Positions 1 to 7,189 of a DNA stretch of 32,837 nucleotides are shown here, piece after piece. The notes under the pieces were generated by a model. That model was not told the origin of the DNA. It worked only from the letters and a program-made list of their open reading frames with translations, and made no database searches. The DNA is from DASYZQ01 sp035946175 (GTDB lineage: Bacteria; Patescibacteriota; Saccharimonadia; Saccharimonadales; UBA4665). The stretch is from contig DASYZQ010000027.1 of the NCBI GenBank assembly GCA_035946175.1, forward strand, positions 1-32,837, in the 5' to 3' direction. Position 1 is the first letter of the stretch. Each line of letters starts with the position of its first letter. The position numbers and the translations under genes were made by a program.

Positions 1-41
1 TCATCTACCCAAACATACAATGGCACTATATGATGAGAACG

Positions 42-110
42 TAAAACACGCATGTTTGTTTTTCCTTGTTTAGGTTGCACTAACAAAGATAGCAAACACG
101 GCGTGTTTTA
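42..110. repeat. Nested inverted repeat upstream of the first gene
   Basis: The 10-base arm TAAAACACGC at 42-51 is exactly complementary to 101-110, and GTTTG at 54-58 pairs with CAAAC at 93-97, so the stretch can fold into one long interrupted stem. Each outer arm also sits inside its own small palindrome (AAACA..TGTTT at 44-57; AAACACG-G-CGTGTTT at 94-108). The position just before a -10 box suggests twin operators or a transcript hairpin. No function can be assigned. Apart from this and the promoter, bases 1-176 hold nothing I recognise. Confidence 0.45.
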
Positions 111-137
111 TCTTAAGTGGGAGTTTCGAGATTCAGG

Positions 138-143
138 TATAAT
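138..143 (+). promoter_or_regulatory. -10 box of the first gene
   Basis: A perfect TATAAT lies 33 bases before the ATG at 177. An AAGG ribosome site at 166-169 sits 7 bases before that ATG. No good -35 hexamer is visible at the expected distance. Confidence 0.5.
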
Positions 144-176
144 ATAGTATTGCATTTAAGCAAATAAGGTTATAAA

Positions 177-1007
177 ATGTCTACCCATATGAAGAAACCA
201 TGGCTTGCAGCCCTGTTGAATGTGGTATCTGGCCTCGGCTATATTTATCTTAATTTTAAGCGTCCACTAGGATGGCTTGTACTTGCGAGTACTTTATTAG
301 GATTTGCAAGCCAGTTCGATACATCATCCACCTATACGGCATGGCTGAACTCCCCGTATCTTGTCTGGGACTGGTTAAGTCTGGCATCGTTTTTAATGCT
401 TTGGATCGCATTTATCATTGATGGCTTTATGGAGGCAAAAAGAATGAATAGTCAAGATAACAGTAAATCTTCAAAAGTAGAAATAGTTTCTCCAGAGAAA
501 GAGAAGCATATAGAAGCCACTAAGGTAGCTACGCCGAATGAGCGCCGAAAGGGACTATTACTGTCACTATTAGCAATCCCCGCAGGTATTGTTGGCTGGG
601 ATATTTTGTGGCGCTATGGCTTTATCGCCTCAATTGTCTCCTGGGGTATCGCATATCTGGCTCTTAAGTTATATCGCAAAGGTTCAGGTTCAAATCCGGA
701 TAAAGATGCCGCCCAATTCTTAATTGGCATTGTTACGATAGGAGTTGTGCTAAGTCTTCTGAGTGGTATCATTATGGACGCCCAACTTTGGTATTCCGGG
801 CAGTATCATGTTTCTACGTTCCAGGCGTATACCAGTACTGACTTTTGGAGCACTGTATTGAACAATTTGACTACCAATGGTGCCCTGTGGGGTTCTTACG
901 TTAGTAGCATAGTGATTTCGGTCATTTTTGCTGCTCTTGGTTGCTATCGGATTATACGATACCTCTTTACGCTTAAATATACGCCTGCTACCACAGCAAA
1001 AAACTAA
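177..1007 (+). CDS. Multi-pass membrane protein of unknown function
   Basis: A 276-residue protein with two hydrophobic blocks: about three segments in residues 8-85, then a charged Lys/Glu/Ser-rich cytosolic stretch (about 88-125), then about four more segments from 127 to the end. The N-terminus (KKPWLAALLNVVSGLGYIYL) has the Leu/Gly-rich look of TM2-like small integral membrane domains, but I cannot place it firmly. An AAGG ribosome site at 166-169 and a TATAAT at 138-143 support the ATG at 177. It converges with the PadR-associated gene on the other strand. I infer only that it is an inner-membrane protein. Confidence 0.8.
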   Translation: MSTHMKKPWLAALLNVVSGLGYIYLNFKRPLGWLVLASTLLGFASQFDTSSTYTAWLNSPYLVWDWLSLASFLMLWIAFIIDGFMEAKRMNSQDNSKSSKVEIVSPEKEKHIEATKVATPNERRKGLLLSLLAIPAGIVGWDILWRYGFIASIVSWGIAYLALKLYRKGSGSNPDKDAAQFLIGIVTIGVVLSLLSGIIMDAQLWYSGQYHVSTFQAYTSTDFWSTVLNNLTTNGALWGSYVSSIVISVIFAALGCYRIIRYLFTLKYTPATTAKN

Positions 1008-1068
1008 AATTCTACTCCGGCTCGATCGGTGGCTATAGGACCGGGTTCGTGTGTGGTATGCTTGTAGA

Positions 1069-1732
1069 TCAGAAGTATTTTTTAAAAACCGGTAGGGATT
1101 GGTTCCGAGTACTGCACTGCCAGGTCTGATTAATATGGCTTAGCAGATGAGACGGCGTTTGAATCCAGCAGTGGACACTATCGTGAAAAGCCAGTATAAA
1201 AAGTATCCCAACTGCCATTACTGCCGGCACAATAACCGGCCAGGTCTGCCAGACATCCACAGACGCTGCAACCATGATGATTTGCCCCTAAACACGTAGG
1301 TAGCATAGCCGGCAAGGGCTAGCATTAGGGCGGCTTCTGGTAAGTAAAGTATCCAAAGACCGATGATTGGGGACTTCCAGAGCCATGATCCATACAGGGT
1401 ATGACCATACATAATCCTATCGAGCATGTTGGCGGTTAGTGCAGCAAAGAAGGGTATTAGTAGTAGCCCTGCCATGAGACCGCTGCGTTTGGTATAGCGT
1501 GGCATGTCGCTGCTCATAATTCCTCCTGCGTAATGTAGCTGTTGCTTGACTATATTGACCGGCAAATCAGCATTCGAACCCAGATCATGATCCGTTCGGT
1601 AAGACTTTGAGCGTCATCGAACATATCTGCAGTCGTCTGCAGTATTGCTAATCCGTAGCGTTGTCTGTATGGCTTTGGGTATAGCCGGAGCACCCTTGTA
1701 TAGAGTGGGAAGTGCTCACGGATATCTTTCAT
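1069..1732 (-). pseudogene. PadR-associated membrane protein, broken by two frameshifts
   Basis: Three reading frames join into one protein of about 220 residues. The first (1732 to about 1569) carries the motif RLYPKPYRQRYG, seen in small membrane proteins encoded next to PadR regulators. Near 1569 the frame must shift to continue as DLPVNIVKQQ and two or three membrane segments. Within the CCCC run at 1285-1288 it must shift again to continue as QIIMVAASVDVWQTWPVIVP and a last membrane segment. Both breaks are repaired by adding one base. The first ATG overlaps the PadR stop codon (ATGA), so the two genes form one operon. The partner normally acts in the membrane as a permease or sensor-like protein. 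This copy is a pseudogene, or the assembly lost two bases. Confidence 0.7.
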
Positions 1733-2064
1733 ATCATCCCCACGGCTTCGTAAACTTTGCGGGTTTTGGCCAGCGCCACAGTTGTTTCGTAGTAGCTGAG
1801 CTCGGCATTGAGAGCTGCCCGCCCTTTGTCTGTTAGCTGGTAGTAGCGCCGTCGGGTATCAAGCTGATCTTTGATTTCATCAACGAGACCTTGCTCATAG
1901 AGCAGCTTAATGCTAGTGTAGAGTGCCCCAGGTGCCAGCCTGATCTTGCCGTTAGAGTCCTCGGCTACCTGCTTCATGATTTCATAGCCGTGCCGAGGCT
2001 TTAAGCTGAGAGCCAGCAGTATACTGAAGGCAACTTGTGGCAACTGGTTATACCGGCGCTTCAT
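1729..2064 (-). CDS. PadR family transcriptional regulator
   Basis: A short winged-helix repressor of about 111 residues. The PadR hallmarks are all visible: the LKPRHGYEIMKQV helix, the RLAPGALYTSIKLLYEQGLV recognition and wing region, and RRRYYQLTDKGRAAL. PadR proteins bind DNA as dimers and respond to phenolics, drugs or envelope stress. A GTG at 2070 is in frame, but the ATG at 2064 lies exactly 6 bases after a good -10 box, so I prefer a leaderless start there. It overlaps the following membrane-protein gene by 4 bases. The palindrome over its promoter suggests autoregulation. Confidence 0.9.
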   Translation of the reverse strand: MKRRYNQLPQVAFSILLALSLKPRHGYEIMKQVAEDSNGKIRLAPGALYTSIKLLYEQGLVDEIKDQLDTRRRYYQLTDKGRAALNAELSYYETTVALAKTRKVYEAVGMI

Positions 2065-2070
2065 GGGCAC

Positions 2071-2100
2071 AGTATATATCTAACTACGATATATTGTCAA
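2071..2100 (-). promoter_or_regulatory. Promoter of padR, leaderless type
   Basis: Read on the minus strand: TTGACA (2100-2095), an 18-base spacer, then TATACT (2076-2071). The ATG at 2064 follows after 6 bases, so the predicted transcript starts at or next to the start codon. There is no Shine-Dalgarno sequence. Confidence 0.75.
2074..2094. promoter_or_regulatory. Candidate PadR operator
   Basis: A perfect inverted repeat, ATATATC at 2074-2080 and GATATAT at 2088-2094, separated by 7 bases. It covers the -10 box and the spacer of the padR promoter, the usual place for an autoregulatory PadR site. Its role is inferred from position and symmetry. Confidence 0.6.
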
Positions 2101-2162
2101 TGCAAACTCTTGCCTGGGTTTGAGCCCCATGAGAGAAGGTGAATCCTGGGCTCTAGCTACTG

Positions 2163-3248
2163 CTAATAGAGAACTTTTTTATCAAGCTGGGGGGATTCGT
2201 GGAAGGCTGGTGTTTGTGGAGTTGACTGGTTTATGGGTGCACCAGATTGCTGCTTGTCGCCCGCAAAACGCAAGATCACTAGGCCCATTTGCTCGAGTGA
2301 TTGCTCGGCCGGACGATTAGAACTTAGATCAGCCGAAAAGTTAGTAGTCATGAAAGAATACTCGTACGATCGGTGCGTCTGGAAGTTATATATGATGCCC
2401 TCGTCACAACGGTTGCTACCAGCATCAGCATCATCAATAATACCCACCTTGTTGGCCAATTCAATGTTGGGATTACCAGAGAGCTGGCTACGCACACCGT
2501 AGTTTGTGAAGATATTGTTAGCCAGCGCGGCTTGCATGAAGTGTTCATAGCCATCCTTGTTCCCCTGTAACTGTTCCATCAGCCATGATCCTTCATTGGG
2601 AGTAGTGTTGCCGAGGTAGAACCCAAGGTAACCTGAGCTGGAAGTAACACCCTGAAAACTCGTCTGCACCAGCTGCGGATACTGCGCGAGCCGACCATTC
2701 ATCGCCAGAGGTCCACCGAGCGTCTGGTTACCCAATACTTCAGTGGCGGTGTTGCCAGAACGATTAAACATATCCCATATCAGCTGCTGAACAGTTGCGG
2801 TCGTCGGCGCACCTGTCTGATCATAATATCCATAGCCAGGAACGACCTGGCTGGCGGTCCAACTTAGTTGCTGCGACATCTGCACGCGGCCATTTCGTAG
2901 ATCCTGTAATAGCAGCCACCCAAGCGGAACCTTGTTGAGGCTAGCGGCATACTGAGCCATGTCCGGGTTATAGCTATAGAGCGATTGGCCGGTCTGTAAA
3001 TCTTTAAATTGTACGCCGGTGATAATGAACTGGGATTCGTTGTTATCCACGATTTGCTGCAGGTCGGCCCGTAAAGCATCAAGCTTTGTTTGCTCACTTG
3101 CTTTGGTGTCTGAAAATACGGAGAGATTCTTTAGTGAGGGCGGGGATTGCTGCGCTCTAGCCATAGGGATAGCTGCTACTATTCCTCCGACTAGTGTTAG
3201 TGTTGCTGCAGAGGCCACAAGTGTCTGCCGTATGTGTCGTTGCTTCAT
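2163..3248 (-). CDS. Exported class A beta-lactamase-like serine hydrolase
   Basis: A 361-residue protein with a Sec-type signal (basic MKQRHIR, hydrophobic residues 9-30, probable cleavage after ARA at about 32). The penicillin-recognising fold is supported by the three catalytic motifs in order: S103-L-N-K106 (SxxK), S164-G-N166 (SxN) and K267-V-G (in place of KTG). It matches the beta-lactamase-related serine hydrolase family (Beta-lactamase2 type). This family includes true beta-lactamases and peptidoglycan hydrolases or inactive relatives. The Val in KTG makes a classical lactamase uncertain. A G-rich ribosome site (GGGGGA) lies about 8 bases before the ATG. It acts outside the cytoplasmic membrane and probably handles peptidoglycan or beta-lactam substrates. 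Confidence 0.85.
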   Translation of the reverse strand: MKQRHIRQTLVASAATLTLVGGIVAAIPMARAQQSPPSLKNLSVFSDTKASEQTKLDALRADLQQIVDNNESQFIITGVQFKDLQTGQSLYSYNPDMAQYAASLNKVPLGWLLLQDLRNGRVQMSQQLSWTASQVVPGYGYYDQTGAPTTATVQQLIWDMFNRSGNTATEVLGNQTLGGPLAMNGRLAQYPQLVQTSFQGVTSSSGYLGFYLGNTTPNEGSWLMEQLQGNKDGYEHFMQAALANNIFTNYGVRSQLSGNPNIELANKVGIIDDADAGSNRCDEGIIYNFQTHRSYEYSFMTTNFSADLSSNRPAEQSLEQMGLVILRFAGDKQQSGAPINQSTPQTPAFHESPQLDKKVLY

Positions 3249-3317
3249 ATATTCATCCCCCTATAACCTTAAACAGTATGTAGCACAAAGTTGATCGTAC
3301 CAACAAAATACCCAAAT

Positions 3318-3359
3318 AGGCAACTGCCTTTTTGTTACCTAATAGGCTGGCCTGTTTTT
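3318..3359 (+). terminator. Two tandem terminator-like hairpins
   Basis: AGGCA-AC-TGCCT (3318-3329) runs into five Ts, and AGGC-TG-GCCT (3344-3353) is followed by G and five Ts. Both units begin with the same AATAGGC, so they look duplicated. They lie in the gap between divergent genes, where a terminator has no obvious upstream gene to serve. The stems are short, so this is a weak call. Confidence 0.3.
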
Positions 3360-3432
3360 GGAGAAAATAAACCTACAGAGGCGGGATAAGGTATTATTAA
3401 GAACATAAGGCCCACAAGAAAGAAGGAGTAAT

Positions 3433-3486
3433 ATGAAAGTTAAAGATTCTGATTGCAATGAGCTAGATACATTCATAGAAAGTTAA
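3433..3486 (+). CDS. 17-codon leader ORF with strong ribosome site
   Basis: A short frame, MKVKDSDCNELDTFIES, begins 7 bases after the very strong ribosome site GAAGGAG (about 3420-3427) and ends 3 bases before the ATG of the flavin-binding gene. That next ATG has no ribosome site of its own close by, so its translation probably depends on ribosomes finishing this leader. A possible -10 box, TATTAT, lies at 3392-3397. It may be a coupling or regulatory leader peptide, or the start of a shortened gene. No homologue is recognised. Confidence 0.45.
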   Translation: MKVKDSDCNELDTFIES

Positions 3487-3489
3487 GTC

Positions 3490-3954
3490 ATGAACCTAGA
3501 ACAAATCATCCGTGACTACCTACCACAAATCCAACATATGTCACTCGGTACCAGTAAAGACAATAAGCCATGGGTCTGTGAGGTGCACTATGCCTACGAC
3601 GATAATCTAAATCTATACTTTCGTTCACTTACTTCACGCCGCCACAGCCAAGAGATAGCCGCAAATCCGTATGTAGCCGGCAACATTGTCAAACAACATC
3701 CTCTGGAAGTCTATCCATTGGGTGTTTACTTTGAAGGCCAGGCGCAACTGCTGACTACTGCGGCAGAGAGACAAACAGTATTCCCGTACATAAAAGAGCA
3801 ATTACATCAGGATGAGGCAGTACTTGAAGATGCCAAGAACCCAGAGGGGCATCAATTCTATAAAATAACCGTAGACAACTGGTATGTCTTTGGCAAACTT
3901 GACGATACTGGCGGCAAGAAGTATGAGCTGAAGTGGAATGGAGGCAAGAAATGA
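3490..3954 (+). CDS. Pyridoxamine 5'-phosphate oxidase family protein
   Basis: 154 residues with the flavin split-barrel layout: a first strand, MSLGTSKDNKPWVCEVHYAY, then LNLYFRSLTSRRHSQEIAAN and NIVKQHPLEVYPLGVYFEGQ, and an acidic helix with a closing strand, FYKITVDNWYVFGKL. Members bind FMN or F420 and reduce or oxidise small molecules, and many are annotated as general stress proteins. The true substrate cannot be read from sequence. Its stop codon overlaps the next ATG (ATGA at 3951-3954), which indicates one transcript with the following fragment and Nudix gene. It acts in the cytosol. Confidence 0.85.
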   Translation: MNLEQIIRDYLPQIQHMSLGTSKDNKPWVCEVHYAYDDNLNLYFRSLTSRRHSQEIAANPYVAGNIVKQHPLEVYPLGVYFEGQAQLLTTAAERQTVFPYIKEQLHQDEAVLEDAKNPEGHQFYKITVDNWYVFGKLDDTGGKKYELKWNGGKK

Positions 3955-4010
3955 ACTATAGACCACACCACACGGCAATTTCGGTTCGTAACCTAGATAA
4001 GTCGCTTGGA
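3951..4010 (+). pseudogene. Truncated glyoxalase/VOC family gene start
   Basis: The 19 residues MNYRPHHTAISVRNLDKSL match the first beta strand of vicinal-oxygen-chelate proteins (pattern HHTAISVRNLDKSL, including the metal-binding His). The VOC homology then stops, and the frame runs on without a stop into the Nudix gene. I read this as a deletion scar that removed the body of a VOC gene. It starts with ATGA overlap to the preceding gene and has GGAGG-like bases just upstream. Confidence 0.5.
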
Positions 4011-4043
4011 CCAAGAGACGGAAGAAGTACTGGCGATTTTACG

Positions 4044-4510
4044 ATGAGCAATGCAATTGAAGACATCTTCCATCTCGGTGTTAAAGCACTCCTAAAAAAC
4101 GATAAGGGTGAGATCCTTCTATTGCAGGTCAACCCGGCAAAGTTGAACGGTAAACGTACAGACTACTGGGACTTACCAGGCGGTAGAGTACAAAAAGGCC
4201 AGACGGTCATGAAACACTACGTCGAGAAGTCGCTGAGGAGACCGGTATTGCTCACATACAGGGTGCCACACATATTGGTATGGTGCTATCCAACCTACGG
4301 ATACCCGTAGGCAAAGATTCAGTAGGGCTTATCCTAAGTGTTTACCAATGTGCTATACCGAGCGACACTGAGATTACTCTATCTGATGAGCATATTGCCT
4401 ATAGATGGTTTACACAGAAAGAAGCGGCAAGGCTGCTGGGGGTAAAGTATCCTGAAGAGTTCTGTGAGATGGTGGGTGGACTGAGCCAGGTACATAAAGA
4501 CAGGCTATAA
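4044..4510 (+). pseudogene. Nudix hydrolase with one-base frameshift
   Basis: From the ATG at 4044 the frame reads MSNAIEDIFHLGVKALLKND, then YWDLPGGRVQKGQTVM. At about 4211 it must gain one base to continue as ETLRREVAEETGI, then QGATHIGMVLSNLRIPVG and an acidic C-terminus ending at 4510. The joined sequence restores the Nudix box (G x5 E x7 R E U x E E x G U) except that the first Glu is Gln (GRVQKGQ). Nudix enzymes cleave nucleoside diphosphate-linked compounds with Mg2+. As written, the frame loses the metal-binding REVAEE helix, so the product would be inactive. It is joined upstream in frame to a VOC fragment. It is either a decaying gene or an assembly indel. Confidence 0.75.
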
Positions 4511-4525
4511 TAGCTATGCTTGAAA

Positions 4526-4569
4526 CCCCCCTCACCACCAACCCCACCCACCCCAGCAGAAGAGCTGGG
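4526..4569 (-). other. G-rich tract and hairpin at a convergent junction
   Basis: On the minus strand, just after the stop of the gene ending at 4577, a stem CCCAGC (4552-4557)/GCTGGG (4564-4569) is followed by four G runs (4551-4554, 4547-4549, 4542-4545, 4526-4531). The loops are 1, 1 and 10 bases, so a G-quadruplex is possible in the 3' end of the leftward transcript. There is no T run, so it is not a classical terminator. Confidence 0.35.
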
Positions 4570-4576
4570 CTATCAA

Positions 4577-5272
4577 CTAGCTATTGCCGGGCTGCACGAT
4601 ATCTCCCACTAAATCGTAAGCAGTGTCACTGTATAGATTAGCCGCTACACTGTCGGGAAAGCCGAGGTAGTATTGAGGGAAGTCTGCGCCACTCACCTCG
4701 GCATATTCCGAGAATGCGGTCGCCGCCTGACCGAGATTTTCGATAGTTATTCGGCGCTGGCTATCGGTAAGCACGCGCAGTTCTTTTTCGTCACCGATCC
4801 TGAAGAATAAGAACCGGTCAGGGCCAGGCTCCGTAAATCGGGCAGCATATGTACCGACTAGCCTGCCAGGAGTAATGCTGCCTTGGTCCTCCCACACCGG
4901 CCGACGCACGAATTGGATCAGCTCGGGCACCTGGACAGTTTGACCATTTCGGCAGCCCGGATTAGCCGATAGACTGACAATACGGCTACAGCTAGCCGCT
5001 CCTGCTGCGTAACGAGGCGTTTGTTCGGCTACATCATATGGCGGAACACCGCGCTCAAGCGCAAAAGCCTGCTGCAATGCTGAAAAAACTCCGACCAAAT
5101 CCTCGCTCTCCCTAAGTGGGAATCTAATTAAATCAATGGTCATGGCTGCCACTTGAGTGAGCCGATCGGCAGGAAAGCGGCAATACTGGGCACCGAACGC
5201 TGCGGCGTTCTGCACCGTCCGATAGTTCTTGGAAAGCTCCGCTGGTAGGTGGTGAGGCAGGTTATGACTCAT
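4577..5272 (-). CDS. Hypothetical cytosolic protein
   Basis: 231 residues with no signal peptide or membrane segment. I do not recognise a family. The composition is that of a folded soluble protein; it has two Cys (in AASCSRI and NPGCRNG) and a C-terminal half rich in aromatic residues (FLFFRIGDEKELRVL, FPQYYLGFPDS). Its ATG directly follows the stop codon of the AlkD-like gene (TAAATG), and that gene overlaps the hydrolase before it. All three are therefore likely one operon from the promoter near 6590. Function unknown. Confidence 0.75.
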   Translation of the reverse strand: MSHNLPHHLPAELSKNYRTVQNAAAFGAQYCRFPADRLTQVAAMTIDLIRFPLRESEDLVGVFSALQQAFALERGVPPYDVAEQTPRYAAGAASCSRIVSLSANPGCRNGQTVQVPELIQFVRRPVWEDQGSITPGRLVGTYAARFTEPGPDRFLFFRIGDEKELRVLTDSQRRITIENLGQAATAFSEYAEVSGADFPQYYLGFPDSVAANLYSDTAYDLVGDIVQPGNS

Positions 5273-6052
5273 TTACTGATCCTCTTTTCGGAGCCCCTGT
5301 TTACCTGATGTCTTCTGCTTCAAATAGTAAAGCCGCTGCTGGGTTGAAAGTCTTTCGATGGCATAGCGTAGGCTTGTCCGTGGCATAGACTTTGCGTGGC
5401 GGTCCAAGAAATTGATCAAGGTCTTTTGATCTTTCTTGCCGACTTCCCGTAGGGCCCAGCCAGTCGCTTTATGGATCAGATCTTCTTTATCCGGAAGTAG
5501 TAGCGTGGCGATTTTGAGCGTGGGATCAAACTGATTATTTTTAATACTTGCCAGGGTCGCAATAATGGCTATCCGGCGATCCCAGACCGATTTCGATGAA
5601 GCTAATCGATACAGCACTTCCGGTGAATGAGTCAACAGCCAGTCGCCTAAGATATATGGTGCCGAGCTGTCTACGAGGTCCCAGTTATTAACCTGTGCCC
5701 GGTTTTTATGGTATAGACCAACAATTTCTTTTTTGATCTGCGTATCACCTTTTTTGTATTGATCAACAAGGATGAAAAGTGCTGTCAGGCGATGTTCATG
5801 TATGGGGCTCTGCAGCAGCCGCATTAATTCTAATAGAGAAATGCTAGCAAAGGATGCTGCGACCTCTCTCTGTTCAGGCACTGTAACCCCTATGAATTGA
5901 TCGCCTTCACCATATTGGCCCGGACCTGTTCTGAAAAACCAGGATGAGCTTTTCGCTTTTGATGGGCTGGCCAGTCTCTGGAGCGCTTGTTGTATATCCT
6001 CGGCTTTCATATGGCGGCTGTCAGGTAGTGGCTCATCGAAAGGAACAATCAT
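5273..6052 (-). CDS. AlkD-like DNA alkylation repair protein
   Basis: 259 residues built of HEAT-like helical repeats. Family signatures are clear: WFFRTGPGQYGEGDQFIGV near residues 38-56, NNWDLVDSSAPYILGDWL near 124-141, WDRRIAIIATLASI, and DLIHKATGWALREVGKKD. AlkD-type DNA glycosylases remove positively charged alkylated bases such as 3- and 7-methyl purines without base flipping, using an Asp and aromatic residues; the WD of NNWDLVD is consistent with this. The ATG at 6052 overlaps the preceding stop codon (TGATG), so I kept it although the family homology begins at about residue 15 (MKAEDI). Repair of host DNA is the likely role. Confidence 0.85.
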   Translation of the reverse strand: MIVPFDEPLPDSRHMKAEDIQQALQRLASPSKAKSSSWFFRTGPGQYGEGDQFIGVTVPEQREVAASFASISLLELMRLLQSPIHEHRLTALFILVDQYKKGDTQIKKEIVGLYHKNRAQVNNWDLVDSSAPYILGDWLLTHSPEVLYRLASSKSVWDRRIAIIATLASIKNNQFDPTLKIATLLLPDKEDLIHKATGWALREVGKKDQKTLINFLDRHAKSMPRTSLRYAIERLSTQQRLYYLKQKTSGKQGLRKEDQ

Positions 6053-6579
6053 CAGCTAGCCAGGAAGTCCTGTATCAGCGGCTGCATGAGGTCATACTGT
6101 ATGTAGTCGTGCGTCTCGCTAGGCAGCTCTACAGCCCTGTAGTTATTCAACTTGCGTGATGCGAGGTAACTTTGAACTGCCGTAAACGATGCTACCGGAT
6201 CGTGCCTGTTCTGTAAAATAAGTGTGGGCACGCTATTGGCGCTCACTAGCTCATCAGCATCACCGGCTCTTTGCAGTAACCCTAATGCAGCCCCAAGGAA
6301 TACACATCTAGTTGGCTGCAGTACCCCTTGCCTAATAAGCCGCAAGGCGAAATAAGTGCCGACTGATTTGGCAACAACAACGTACGGCGTCGGCAGATCC
6401 TTAAGCTGGCTGGTAATACGGGGCAGCTCAATGAGCTCATCAGGGTGTGCTCCGACCTGGTCCCAGCTCTGATATTCGCAGACAACGCGGACATCAAATA
6501 GAGAACCCAGTTGTTCGGCAAAGGCATGAATCCACTGCCTGTTTCTATTGCTGGCACCGGGGAGAAATAGGGCATTCAT
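6052..6579 (-). CDS. Small alpha/beta hydrolase
   Basis: 175 residues. An N-terminal strand, MNALFLPGASNRNRQWI, gives the oxyanion-hole loop. The nucleophile elbow is VVVAKSVGTYFA (Ser near 71, a variant of GxSxG). An Asp occurs in LILQNRHDPVAS, and a late His in SETHDYIQ completes the likely triad. The family covers esterases, lipases and RBBP9-like hydrolases, and the substrate is unknown. It is the first gene of a three-gene leftward operon. Its ATG lies 7 bases after an extended -10 box with no ribosome site, so it is probably leaderless. Confidence 0.75.
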   Translation of the reverse strand: MNALFLPGASNRNRQWIHAFAEQLGSLFDVRVVCEYQSWDQVGAHPDELIELPRITSQLKDLPTPYVVVAKSVGTYFALRLIRQGVLQPTRCVFLGAALGLLQRAGDADELVSANSVPTLILQNRHDPVASFTAVQSYLASRKLNNYRAVELPSETHDYIQYDLMQPLIQDFLAS

Positions 6580-6586
6580 ACCCCTA

Positions 6587-6595
6587 ATGATACCA
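6587..6595 (-). promoter_or_regulatory. Extended -10 promoter, leaderless, for the hydrolase operon
   Basis: On the minus strand TGg is followed directly by TATCAT (6592-6587). Exactly 7 bases separate it from the ATG at 6579. No Shine-Dalgarno site with normal spacing is present. Confidence 0.6.
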
Positions 6596-6610
6596 GAGGT
6601 AAGAGGTGAT

Positions 6611-6621
6611 GCACAATGTGC
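6611..6621. promoter_or_regulatory. Short palindrome in the divergent gap
   Basis: GCACA-A-TGTGC is a perfect 11-base palindrome between the hydrolase operon and the flavin redox operon. It could be an operator for either side. No regulator is encoded next to it. Confidence 0.3.
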
Positions 6622-6699
6622 GTATTTTCAGATGGCGACTGCTTCGGCTTATCTTCAGGTTCATTATGCAGAATAAGACCGTGATAAACGAGCACCACG

Positions 6700-6705
6700 T
6701 ACAAT
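6700..6705 (+). promoter_or_regulatory. -10 box of the flavin redox operon
   Basis: TACAAT ends 8 bases before the ATG at 6714, and no ribosome site lies between. This is another probable leaderless start. A -35 box is not evident. Confidence 0.5.
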
Positions 6706-6713
6706 AAGTTAGT

Positions 6714-7184
6714 ATGATCGTAATACGGAAGTTATTGCTAAGCATTGGTGTCACCGCCACATTCCTGGTGTACAGCTACGGTCTGCGCCACCAGCATGGC
6801 GAAGGGATCATTGCTCCACCGACGTTATCCAAAGGTGGTTCAACGAACTCCACCAGCTCAGGCAATGCTGGTTCAACTGGTTCAAGCCCCACCAACGGCC
6901 AGACATATAAAGATGGCAATTATACTGGCAGTGTCGCTAACGCCTACTACGGCAACGTCCAGGTCGCTGCCACTATTCAGCGCGGACGCCTACAAACAGT
7001 CACTTTCTTGCAGTACCCCAATGACAATCCTAACTCGCAATATATAAACGGGCAGGCTATACCGTACTTGCGACAGGAGGCAATCCAGGCCCAGAGTGCC
7101 AACGTCAACATTATCACTGGCGCGACATTTACCAGCCAGGCCTTCATGCAATCGCTCGGATCGGCATTAGCACAGGCACAATAA
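6714..7184 (+). CDS. Membrane-anchored FMN-binding domain protein
   Basis: 156 residues. Residues 6-22 form a signal anchor. A Ser/Thr/Gly linker follows (about 38-62), and an FMN-binding domain fills 65-156, starting YKDGNYTGSVANAYYGNVQV. The motif TGATFTS at 135-141 is the family's flavinylation site, where a hydroxyl residue receives FMN through a phosphoester bond. The domain is therefore expected outside the membrane as a one-electron flavin carrier. The enzyme that attaches the flavin (ApbE) and a membrane reductase follow in the same operon, with 5 and -1 base spacing, which makes the role well supported. It resembles NqrC/RnfG carriers, reduced to one domain. Confidence 0.9.
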   Translation: MIVIRKLLLSIGVTATFLVYSYGLRHQHGEGIIAPPTLSKGGSTNSTSSGNAGSTGSSPTNGQTYKDGNYTGSVANAYYGNVQVAATIQRGRLQTVTFLQYPNDNPNSQYINGQAIPYLRQEAIQAQSANVNIITGATFTSQAFMQSLGSALAQAQ

Positions 7185-7189
7185 TAATC

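Noticed and set aside
1570..1590. T-loop-like GGTTCGAATGC on the minus strand
   Set aside because: It falls within the PadR-associated gene and has no tRNA-like surroundings.
2122..2153. GAGCCC/GGGCTC stem after the serine hydrolase gene
   Set aside because: The loop is 20 bases and there is no T run, so it is not called as a terminator.
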